Below, piece after piece: positions 1 to 11,300 of a DNA stretch of 64,000 nucleotides (positions within the stretch are counted from its first letter, which is position 1; every line of letters starts with the position of its first letter). The notes beneath the pieces are model-generated. The model did no database searches. It saw only the letters and a list, made by a program, of their open reading frames with translations, and had not been told where the DNA came from. The DNA is taken from NCBI RefSeq assembly GCF_014633365.1, contig NC_068339.1, positions 3,043,001 to 3,107,000 on the forward strand, in the 5' to 3' direction. Origin of the DNA: Diospyros lotus (taxonomy: Eukaryota > Streptophyta > Magnoliopsida > Ericales > Ebenaceae). The position numbers and the translations under genes were made by a program.

Positions 1-558
1 TTTAAAAATGCCTCAAAAATCACTATAAATTTATTTTTCATATCCCCCATGAGGCCTTCTCTTAACTCTAATTTACTTATCCCTCAGCTCAAACCCTGAA
101 TCTTTCCTTCTTCTTGGACACGTGTGACCACATAATCTACACATCATCTTATTAACATATGTGCCTATATTTATTTTATAGTATATCTAAATTTCATTAG
201 AATCATTCTATTGAAACACTTAAGATTTGTCTATTAGGACACTTCATCAGAGTGTCTTGTTAAAATTATTTTAATGGGGCATTTCAAAAATTTTGCTCTA
301 TTAGATTTATCTATTAAGACACTTATATTTGTCTATTAGGGCATTTCATTGTCGTGTCTTATTAGAATTGTTTTATTTGGGCACTTCTTTAAATTGTGCC
401 TTAAAATGATATTTTATAGGGCACTTAATTATTGTATCTCATTAAAATTATTGTATTGGGGCACTTTTTTATATTGTGCCTTAAAATGGTATTTTAGATG
501 ACACTTTCTAAAAAATGCCCTAAAAAATATGCCTCAACAAATCATTTTTGTTATAGTG
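1..558. mobile_element. End of a CACTA-like DNA transposon with subterminal repeats (partial)
   Basis: The segment ends at 558 with a sequence whose reverse complement begins CACTATAACAAAAATGA, the style of a plant CACTA terminal inverted repeat. Inside it, a motif of the form GGGCACTT...TTGTGCCTTAAAATG recurs about every 86 bp (near 378, 419 and 464), as expected of CACTA subterminal repeats. The other end lies outside the window, so no target duplication can be tested and no transposase is visible. It could instead be an unrelated AT-rich repeat. Confidence 0.4.
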
Positions 559-942
559 TCTTCTCATCAATTAATCCCTCAATCAATCAAAAATAAATAT
601 TATTTTTGATAAATATGAATAGACAACTTAAAACTATTAATTAAATAATAAAAAATCGTTCATATTTTTTAATGTTTTCATTATTTTCAATATTTTGTTA
701 TTATTGCATAAATTAAATTTCAATAGTATAAATCAAAATCTATATTTTCAATATTATTGCACACAGTTTTCTGCCAAAAAACTACCTTTAGTTTTTTTTT
801 TTTTTCAAGAAGTTATATTTTTTATAATTAAAAACGTATTATTAAATCATTCTGAAAACATGTTATACAATATTCAAATTCTGGATTGTTCGATTTTTAC
901 GCATAGGCAACTCTATTATCTAATATTGAAAAATGTGTATCA
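559..942. other. AT-rich spacer, no gene seen
   Basis: This stretch is AT-rich with homopolymer T runs. A short open frame here has no recognisable domain. Part of it may belong to the Helitron that follows, but the reading frame is too eroded to say. Confidence 0.5.
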
Positions 943-1400
943 GGATATAAGGTCTTTATTCCAAGAATGTCATTGACTCCATTGAATTCAATATTGCCGT
1001 TCAAGTTTCAAATAAGCAATTTCCTTTGATTGTATCATATACTATGACTATTAACAAAAGTCAGGGACAATCATTATTGCACGTAGGACTTTATTTAAAA
1101 AAATCAGTATTTAGTTATTGTCAATTATGTGTAGCTATATCAAGAGTTATAAGCTAGAATAATTTAAAAACACTAATATGTGATAAGGAAGAAGAACAAA
1201 ACTAAACCACAAACATTATATTCAAATAAGTTTTTCAAAATTGATAATATTTAATCTTATTATAAATTTCATTTCTTATGATATTTACAATCTAATAAAA
1301 CTAACTTGTGGTGTTTCCAATATTTATTGAAAGTTCATATATCTTTGATGTTTCCGTTTGTGAATTCATTTTTCGTGCATCGCACAAGTGAAGAACTAGT
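943..1400 (+). mobile_element. Helitron 3' end: decayed RepHel helicase C-terminus plus terminal hairpin and CTAG
   Basis: Two overlapping frames give the C-terminal part of a Helitron PIF1-like helicase. One, from 943, reads GYKVFIPRMSLTP. A shifted frame from 1002 reads FPLIVSYTMTINKSQGQSL and then QLCVAISRV, matching the conserved last helicase motifs. An in-frame TAG follows, so the gene is dead. At 1375-1385 GTGC-ATC-GCAC forms a short hairpin, followed 10 bp later by CTAG (1396-1399) and then T. This is the classic 3' terminus of plant Helitrons, which insert between A and T. The 5' end was not found. Only the family call is established knowledge; the element is clearly a remnant. Confidence 0.7.
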
Positions 1401-2147
1401 ATATATCCAAACAACTAAAAATTTGACGATCACACAAAAAATATAAAAGCACGTAAACAAAAATATAAATTTTGACCACTTATTATGAGGGAGGGTACTA
1501 ATATCGAATGCGATGAAAGAGGAGTGATGGGGGGCAGTAGACGATGATAGGGAGTGACGAGCACGATGCTTGACTGTTCAACTACTGAACGACTAGGGGC
1601 GATGGTGGGCATGGATGGCAGTAGTGACCGAGCCTTAAAGAGAAGAAAAGATAATAGAAAAAGGAGAAATAAAATAAAGACGAGATGTTTTCGTCCTTTT
1701 GATTTAAAGTGACTCTTTTGATTGAAGACAATCAAAACATGATATTTGCATTTTGTGTGTAATTTTTTTTGTGTTTAAGAAAATATATTTTAAAAAATAA
1801 GTAAATAAACACGTTATAAATGTTTTAAAGAATTAAAAATAAAAAATAATTTAAAAGTAACAAAGATAACAAGCATTTTATTATTTCTCAAATGATTGAG
1901 TTTGGCCTTTCAACTCACTCAATTTAATTTTAAACTCAAACATAAACAACACTTTAACAATGAAATGGAAATAGTTTCCATCAAACATCATTATAATGAA
2001 CACATTTAGTTTACTCAAATTGAAAGGAATTTAATAAAACCATAAATTATTCTGTCACAAATAAAAAGAAAAAATCTTTATTTTTTCCTACAATTGCATT
2101 GACGTGTCTACCAAACACAGCCTAAAATTTATCATCACGAACACACC
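1401..2147. other. Spacer upstream of DCP5, nothing recognised
   Basis: AT-rich DNA containing a more G-rich island near 1480-1640. Neither strand shows a coherent protein. The last ~150 bp before 2148 probably include the DCP5 promoter, with CTTATAAACCC near 2147 as a TATA-like candidate. Confidence 0.4.
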
Positions 2148-2225
2148 TTATAAACCCTTTCGCAGAGGGCAACAGTGAATGTATTGTCGTGAAACCGCCA
2201 GAGCTTCGATTGACGGGCAGGCAGC

Positions 2226-2252
2226 AGAGAGAGAGAGAGAGAGAGCGCGCGC
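2226..2252. repeat. GA/GC microsatellite in DCP5 5' leader
   Basis: A run of GA dinucleotides passes into GC dinucleotides in the presumed 5' UTR, about 110 bp before the DCP5 start codon. Confidence 0.8.
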
Positions 2253-2363
2253 GAGGGAGTGGTCGTCTCTCTAATAGCGAACCCCGAGGCATTGCCTCTT
2301 TCCCTTCCTTTCGTCGCCTCTGCATTGTTTCTAATTCGAACTCTCCGTATTCCCAACCCAAAA

Positions 2364-5300
2364 ATGGCAGGGCACGCCACTGATTCCAGTGCGTCCGCCG
2401 ATTCCTACATCGGCAGCTTCATCAGCTTGGTTTCCAAAGCCGAAATCCGCTACCAAGGCTTCCTCTTTCACATCAACGCCCAAGAATCCGCCATCGGTCT
2501 GCGAAACGGTACCATTTTGCCTCTCCCTCTCTCACTCTCGCACACAAACCCTTTTCCCCTGTTTTTCTATTTTTACGTTCTTTAATTTTTCTTGTCGTTC
2601 CCCGACATTTAAATTGTGGCCCGAGTTATGCGTTATTGACTCCTCTCTTTCGTATTTTGTTGTTTTATATTTGTTTTCAGATTCCGTTTTTGTTGTTTTA
2701 CGTTGAAATAGCGACCTAGGTTTTCGATTTCTTGATGATGCCTTTGTTTGGCGTGTTGTTGATTACGTGTCCGCTGTTTGTGGCTCTAATATTCGCTGCA
2801 TGTGCCTGGGGTCTTATGGGGTGATATTTTTTTAGATTTTTCGTTGTCTTCTTAATCGGATTCTGCAGATATTAGGGTTTAAGAGGTAGATTAACCAATG
2901 ACCTAGAAATTTTAATTTGGGGGAAACAAGGCAACATCCGCTGTAGGACTGTTAAGTTCACCTTATAATCAGGCACTAGAGAGGTGAGGCTCAAAGCATA
3001 TTGGTAATGGCTATTTATTTTGTTTGTGGCTATGTGCAGAATACATAGCAATGTGGAAAAGGAGATTTAAGTGGCAATAAGTGCCCCAAAAATACTCATT
3101 CCCTGGCTCAAAACAAAGTTGGTGAATGTTGTAACTTAATGTCATTGCAGTTTTTGAAGGTTATGCAAAACACACAAAATATAACTTATGTTTAGAGGAA
3201 TTAGGACAGCATGGATATTGTTACAATTACGGTTATTGTTACAGTCATAAACTTATAATGGTTATTGTTGAAAGAAATTTTAGCCCTGCCTGAGTGTGCT
3301 TAACTTACACTTATGGTTACACTCATAATATCTCAAAGGACGTTAATATCAGACTGGGGAATGTGGAGACCTTCCCGCAGCACAACTCAATTTGGTTCTT
3401 TATCGAATTCATTAACTTTTTCATGCTTATGGGTCAAAGATTTCAATGATTCTCCTAAAATTTTGTACATGAATGAATGTATCAAGTTCTCCCCAAGGGT
3501 TTATGTCACGGCCCAAGGGTTAACATGTAATTAGATGGTTATTAGAAGGGTATGGCAGACTATTGTAGGTTGTTATAACTGTAATAACCCACTTGGCATG
3601 GCAGCCTAGTTGGCACATGGCCACTTGGAGATTCTAGAAAGTTAGTTAGAAGGAGCCTCTAATGTAACCAACTCCTATAAATAAGAAGTTGCTCATGAGG
3701 ATGGGGATATGTGAAGATTATTCCACAAGTCCTTTCCCTCCCATTCAATCTCAATTCTCTAACTCTATCTCATTCTTTCTCTCTCCCTCTCGCTCATATC
3801 TCCTTTCCCGCCAATTATTCATTCTTAAAATCCTAGAAACACAACCCGACAGATCCCAGATCTGACAATTGGTATCAGAGACAGCGACCTAGCGGAGGGT
3901 AGTATGGCCGACGGAACGCGAGGGAAGCAGGCGGAGGCATGGGTGGATGCCATGGAAGTCGAGTTGCGTCAGAATCAGGCTCAAGTAGAGGATCGCCTGG
4001 AAATCTTGGAGTTAGGAATACGGAATATGCAGGAAGAGATTAATCGAAGTCGATCGGAATATACGTCCAATTTGTACCGGGTAGCGAGCGGAATTAGATC
4101 GGAATTCGCGGGATATGCGGCCAATTTCGATAGAGCTATTAACGGGATCAGGGACGAATTCGCCGGTTTAAACCAACAGCTTAGTCAGCAGCTGAGTGCG
4201 GCTTTGGGAATATTTGCTCGGCAACTCCAAGCCAGTCTGCCAATTGACTTTCCCCCGAGGGCCTCGTCGGCGCCAATTTTGACTACACCGTGAGCACGAC
4301 AAGGGATGGATGACCCAGTGGAGGTTAGGAACCGGGAGGAAACAGAGGACGATCTCATGAACCGAGGCGGGCGAATCAACCACTCCCATCCTCAAGGGCC
4401 GCGGATGGACATTCCGTTGTTCGAGCGTGATCGTCCTCGATGGTGGGTACGACGTTGTGAAAGGGTCTTCTACCAGTACCGGGTGGCGGAGGGTGATAAG
4501 GTAAATATGGCGGCAACTTACTTGGATGATGTGGCCGATACCTGGTTCCAGAATTGGAGCAGGGGCAGAGAGGAGCTGAGTTGGCCTAGATTTGCGAATG
4601 ACATATGCAATCGGTTTGGAGAAAAGACAAGGACTAATGTCATAGAAGAATTCAACAAACTCAAGCAAAAGGGATCGGTGGAGGAATACTTAATGAAATT
4701 TGAGGAGCTAAGATCGTTGTTAGCCTTAGCTCATCCATCCTTGGACGAAGCTTATTTCGTGTCCAGCTTCATCAGCGGGTTGGATGAACAAATCCGACCC
4801 ACAGTTAAGATGCTCTATCCGACTTCGGTGGAACAAGCCGCTGAACAAGCATACTTGCATGAGATGGCATTGGATGCTTTTGTCAAGAGGCATCGGTTAT
4901 TTCCTAAAGGGAGTAGGGAGGAGAGTCCATATGGGACTTCCAGTAAGGGTAGCAATCCACCATGGTCAAAGAATGGGATGGCAGGAAGACCTCCCCCAGC
5001 GCCAAACCTAGCTAAAGATCTCACGCTAGATCATAAGCGACAACTGAGATTATGTTTTCGTTGTGGTGAGAAGTTCGGCCCCGGACACCAATGCAAACGT
5101 ATGTTACTTACGATGGAAGGCCTCCAGAATGAAGAGACGGAACAAGATGGAGGGGAGGACCTTGGGGCACAAGAGGAAGACGACGAAGGAGGGGAGATCT
5201 CAATGCATGCATTGCAAGGTCATGCATCAGGCCGAATATTAAAGGTACGTGGAACAACAGGAAAAAGGAACCTAGTAGTACTCATTGACAGCGGTAGCAC

Positions 5301-8300
5301 CCACAGTTTCCTTGATGAGGAAACAGCCTCCACCCTCCAGTGTGAACTGCTGGCAACTACTCCTCTGTCAGTAATGATTGCAAATGGAAGCAAAATGGTA
5401 AGTCACTACAAATGCAGGGAGTTCAAATGGCAGATGGGGGGTCTTGAGTTTGCAGTAGATTTGAGGATTCTTCGGCTTGGGGGATGCCACATTGTGTTGG
5501 GAGTAAATTGGATGAGGACGGTAAGCCCTCTGGTATTTGACTTCAACACACTAGAAGTCACCTTTGATAAAGAAGGCCGCAAAATCACCCTAAAAGGGTG
5601 CCAGGAGACAGGGGAGTGCAAAGCGGTATCGAGTAAACGATTACAGAAGTTGCTGGATCAAGGGGAAACACTGGTAGGGCAACTACATTCATTATACGCC
5701 TTGGAAAGGGGCAACTACGTCGGAGAAGGCAAGCTAAGAACCAAAGACCAACTTACCACACACTCAACTGATCCCTATCTCAAGCAGGTACACTCTCTTG
5801 ACCCTGTCCACACATTGTTGATGGAATTTGAGGATTTGTTTGTTGTTCCGACTAACCTACCCCCACAACAATTCCTTGATCATTCCATCCATCTTAAACC
5901 CAATATTGAACCAGTTAACCTAAGAGCCTATCATTATTCACCTATCCAAAAGGCAGAAATTGAGAGCCTCATCAAAGACATGCTCAATAAATCCCTCATT
6001 CAACCCAGCCAGAGTCCCTTTGCCTCTCCAGTACTGTTAGTAAAGAAAAAAGACGGTATATGGAGGTTTTGTGTCGATTATCGGCAACTAAACTCCCTCA
6101 CCATCAAGAATAAATTTCCCATTCCCATCATTGAGGACCTTTTGGACGAACTAACCGGAGCAGCCATCTTTTCCAAACTAGATCTCACCTCCGGTTACCA
6201 CCAAATCAGAATGAATCCACAAGACTGTTACAAGACCGCCTTTAGGACACACCAGGGACACTATGAGCTCTTGGTAATGCCTTTTGGCCTTACTAATGCC
6301 CTAGCCACATTCCAAGCTTTTATGAATCACATTTTTGCTCCCTACCTTCGAAAATTTGTGCTGGTTTTCTTTGATGACATTTTAATATACAGCCCCAGTC
6401 TACACCAGCACCTCAGCCACCTACGAACATCATTTGAAATCCTCAAAAAACATCAACTCTTTGTGAAAAAGTCTAAATGTACGTTTGCAGAGCCAAGAGT
6501 GGAATACCTAGGCCATATAATTACTGGCCAAGGGGTCAGTATAGACCCACAGAAGGTAGCTGCCATGGAGAACTAGCCTAAGCCTAAATCACTGAAGGAA
6601 TTGAGGGGTTTCTTGGGGCTCACTGGTTATTATCGGCGATTCATCAGAAGCTATGGGGTATTGAGCAAACCTCTTAACTGTTTTGCTTAAAAAGAATAAT
6701 TTCCATTGGGGCCAGGAGGCAGATGAGGCTTTTGTAGCTTTAAAGGTCGCCATGACTCAAGCTCCAGTACTGGCCCTCCCCAATTTTTCGAAGGAATTTG
6801 TACTGGAAACAGATGCCTGTGACGTAGGAGTAGGTGTTGTTCTAAGTCAAGAGGGCAGACCAATATCATACTTGAGTCAAGCCCTTGCAACCCGGCATTT
6901 AGGTCTCTGCATATACGACAAAGAGCTACTAGCGGTCTTGATGGCAGTAGATAAGTGGAGATACTATCTAGAGGGCAAGCGATTTATCATTTGAATAGAC
7001 CATGAAAGCTTGAAGTTCTTATCGCAGCAAAGGGTGAACAATCAACTTCAACGCAAAGGGATTACTAAACTGATGGGCTATGACTATCTCATCCAATACA
7101 GAAAAGGAAAAGAAAATTTGGTGGCAGATGCGTTATCTAGAAAGGCAGAATCGGGCATTTGCCATGCCATCTCAGCTTTGATACCTGATTGGGTGCAGGA
7201 GATATCTAACAGCTATGAGAACACGGCTTGGGTTAAGGACAAAATCACTGAGCTGACAGTCCAATCTCAAGGGGACACGAGATACACCTTCCAGGGTGGC
7301 TTGCTGAAGTATCAAGGCAGAGTGGTCATCGGTGACAACGAGCAGTTGAGGAGCCGAATATTGCGAGCTTTGCATGATTCTCCTATAGGGGGCCATTCGG
7401 GATTACAGGTTACATACCGACGGGTAAGACAATTATTCTATTGGTTGGGTCTTAAGAAGGACACCACTCAATATGTGCTGCAATGCACCACCTGTCAAAG
7501 GTGCAAGCATGAGCAGGTCCCATATCCCGACCTTCTACAACCATTGGAGATCCCAGCCCAAGCTTGGGAACAGATCTCCATGGACTTCATTGAAGCTCTC
7601 CCTAAATCGGAAGGATTTGACACCATCCTGGTAGTCGTAGATCGCCTAACTAAGTTCGGTCACTTCATCCTCCTCGCTCACCCTTTTACAGCCACTGAAG
7701 TAGCCAGAAAATTGATGGATAGCGTCTTTAAGGTTCATGGGATGCCGACAGCTATGATTTCAGATTGAGATAAAATATTTACAAGCCAATTCTGGAAAAC
7801 ATTATGCCAGTGGCTGGGCATCGGGCTACAAATGTCATCCGCCTACCATCCGGAGACCGACGGCCAAACTGAACGCTTTAACCAGTGTCTAGAGACCTAC
7901 CTTCGGTGCCTATGTTTTACCAAATCCCGAAGTTGGAGCTGTTGGTTATCATTGGCCCAATGGTGGTATAACACCAACTTCCATACGGCACACAAAAGAA
8001 CCCCATTTGAGGCCTTATTCGGCTATCCTCCCCCTATCATTCCTGCTGTGATGCACTACACTTCAGCAGAAGTATCAGCAGACCACTATCTCCAGGCACG
8101 ACAGGATGCCCTTCAGATAATAAAGAGGGAACTCAGCTTGGCTCAACAAAGGATGAAACATCAGGCTGACAAACATCGAACTGATCGGACCTTTGAGGTG
8201 GGTGAGGAAGTATTTCTGAAGGTCAAATGGTTCCAACAGCATTTGTTTCACAAGGGAGCTATCTCTAAAATTAGCCCAAAGTACTATGGTCCCTTCAAAA

Positions 8301-11300
8301 TATTGGATAAGATTGGCACTGTCGCCTATAAACTGCAATTACCGGATAGTGTGGGGCTACATCCAGTATTTCATGTCTCACTCCTCAAGAAGGTAGTCGG
8401 CACTGTAGTTGTTGTTAGCCAGGATCTGCCCGAGCTATCTGATGATGCAGTTATGGACAGTGAACCTAAGGCTGTGATTGATCGGCGGGTCATTTACAGG
8501 GATTCTTTGCCCATCACTCAGGTCCTAGTCCAATGGACACACCTACATCCAGACAATTCCACCTGGGAATACTTGTCGGAGCTACTTCAGCGTTACCCCA
8601 GGATGACCAGCCTTCTATAATTTCTTGAGGGCAAGAAATATTTTAAGGGGCGGGGAGTGTCACGGCCCAAGGGTTAACATGTAATTAGATGGTTATTAGA
8701 AGGGTATGGCAGGCTATTGTAGGTTGTTATAACTGTAATAACCCACTTGGCATGGCAGTCTAGTTGGCACATGGCCACTTGGAGATTCTAGATAGTTAGT
8801 TAGAAGGAGCCTCTAATGTAACCAACTCCTATAAATAAGAAGCTGCTCATGAGGATGGGGATATGTGAAAGATTATTCCACAAGTCCTTTCCCTCCCATT
8901 CAATCTCAATTCTCTAACTCTATCTCATTCTTTCTCTCTCCCTCTCGCTCATATCTCCTTTCCCGCCAATTATTCATTCCTAAAATCCTAGAAACACAAC
9001 CCGACAGATCCCAGATCTGACAGTCTATTTATCTGATTGTGACTTCTGACTCCATTGGTGTACTGCTAGTAAAAAAATAAAGCATTTAATATGTCATTCA
9101 ATCAAATTTCTCATATATATTTAATTTATCAGCCTGTGTCATATACGTTCAAGAGTTGAAAATTATCATGAAACCCACTTATCAGATTATGGACCATGTA
9201 AATTATATGCTCAATTGGGTAAATTAGGGTTGTCACTGTTTTAGGAACCAAAGATGCTCTTAACCAAGGAGGATGTTGTAGTGTTTTTTCTCAGTGAAAA
9301 GCGTGGTCTTTGTTTGTCCAAGCTTAAGCTGGATGGAAGAAAGAACACAATATTATAGGGGTCCTAAACAAGGGTTAATAGTTTTTCTTTTTCCACATGG
9401 TAGATAAAAAAGGGAACACCCCCCCCCCCCCTCTCCAAATGCTACTTCTCATTTGTTGAACTTAATTCATGCCTTTCAAGATTCTAATGAGATATAAATC
9501 CATTAATATGCTCCACCATGCATTAATTGCCCATTGTCCAATTACATATTGCTATAATTGGGAGCACTGGCAATCCAAGAAATCACCCTATGAACCAATG
9601 AATATGTTCACTCTTGAACACTCTCTCACTGATTCAACAAATCAATGTAAACAGAAATTTAAAGAATTCACAATTCAAGATATAAATAAGAAAATCAAAC
9701 CACAAGATGCCTATTTTATCTTGGTTCAAACTAGTTTACACCAGTCCTACATCCAGCAGTCAAAACACCCTCTCGAGCAGCTTTCTTTATTCAGTATGAA
9801 TGAATGATCAGTACACAACGGAGATCCCTTCCTTCTATTTCACGAGTACAACAGGACTTCGCTCCCCAAGATTACGAAGCTATCTCTCAAACTCTAGCCT
9901 TCGTCTCAGAGCGATCAGTACTTTTTACAAACAGAAATGAGAACTCTGTTCTCTCTCGGCTACCCCTTGTCATCTATTTATAATAGTGGGCGGACATCCC
10001 AATATATCCTGACTGGGATTAGGTAATTACAGTTTTAACCCCCAAACATATACTAATAACATTTAGGAATTATTTCTAACTGCCTATCTACCCCTTAGCT
10101 GACATAAGTCACTGTCTTCAATAATCTTCTAGTATAACTCAAGACCGCATTTTAACACATATATTTTCCTTTTTGGATCAAGTATGCCCATTCCCATTAT
10201 CCAGGCTGCTAATGCACCTTTTTTTCTTTCACATATAATTTTAAAGAGAGTTATTTTTTCTTTTTAATAAATATTAAAAGTATTCATAACAAGTTTTAAT
10301 TTATAGGAAATTTTCTCTAAAAGAAAATAGGTAGGTGACACATTACCAACTTATAATCCCATCTCTTATCGCCATTTTACTTTATTCATAAATACTTAAC
10401 TAGTTGGCCTCTAATAATGGTTAAAGCTAAAAAAAATTTATAAAGTGGCATGGTGTACATTTATTAAAAAAGTTGCAAATCAGGTTAACTTTATTACCCC
10501 GACTGCATGAACTCACAACAGAAAGCTTTCAGTATCAGATTTTTCTTTATGCTTCAATAGCTTTAAAATTTTGTTCCCTCGTAACCTGAAGAATAACATT
10601 GCAATTTTGCCATTTGTTGCCCCCATAAAATCTTCCTCTAATTTGCAAGCTCTCCAATTGATCATGAGACAGCTGTGAGCTTGCTGAAACAACATCAACA
10701 TATCAAGCTTAATCCCACTGTGTGATTTGGCTACATGAATGTGAGCTTACTAAAAGAAAGAAAATAAGCATTTGACTTAGCTTTTGCTATCTCCATGGAC
10801 ATTCTTTTATAAGGAGGAATAAATTTGTGTATACTCCAAGGTGCTTCATCTATTGTATTTAAGGGTGAAATTTCATCCCAGGTCCATGGAATGTTGTTTT
10901 GGGATGAATTCCTCTTGAATTTATCTGTTTACTTGGAATTGTGGTTTTCACCAAGTTAACATGATTTTCTGGCAAGCAAGGCGCCTTGTCCTTTTAGGTT
11001 TGGTGTGAAAAGGCTTGGCTGTTTTGTTGGAGGACAGACTCCAACCATGCACATGGACTTAAATGGTAAGACTCCAGCCATTGTGCATTGCCTTACATGG
11101 TAAGACAGCAGAAATTGTGCATGAACTTACCATTACTTTGGTACTTTTACTGTTTTACATGTTTGGTATTTGTAACCAAGACATTGTGGCAGTTATCCAT
11201 GTTTTGGGATTTATAAGGATCAATCATAATCCCTTGGCTTCTTAAGAGAATCAATATTACTTTCACAAGTAGGTAATAAACTAGTTTTTATCTTTATTTT

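Larger units (their letters stand above)
3504..9022 (+). mobile_element. Full-length Ty3/gypsy chromovirus LTR retrotransposon, coding-defective, in DCP5 intron 1
   Basis: A 5.5-kb element with two LTRs (364 and 365 bp) that begin TG and end CA, a primer-binding site, a polypurine tract, and internal gag, protease, reverse transcriptase, RNase H, integrase and chromodomain regions in that order (the Ty3/gypsy order). The flanking 5-mers are GTTTA (3499-3503) and GTCTA (9023-9027), a target duplication with one mismatch. Small size, short LTRs and a C-terminal chromodomain suggest the chromovirus group, perhaps Reina-like; the clade is inference. It lies in the same orientation as DCP5 and must be spliced out as part of the 9-kb intron. 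Confidence 0.95.

Noticed and set aside
2122..2380. Minus-strand open frames over the DCP5 leader
   Set aside because: Produced by the GA/GC repeat and by antisense to exon 1.
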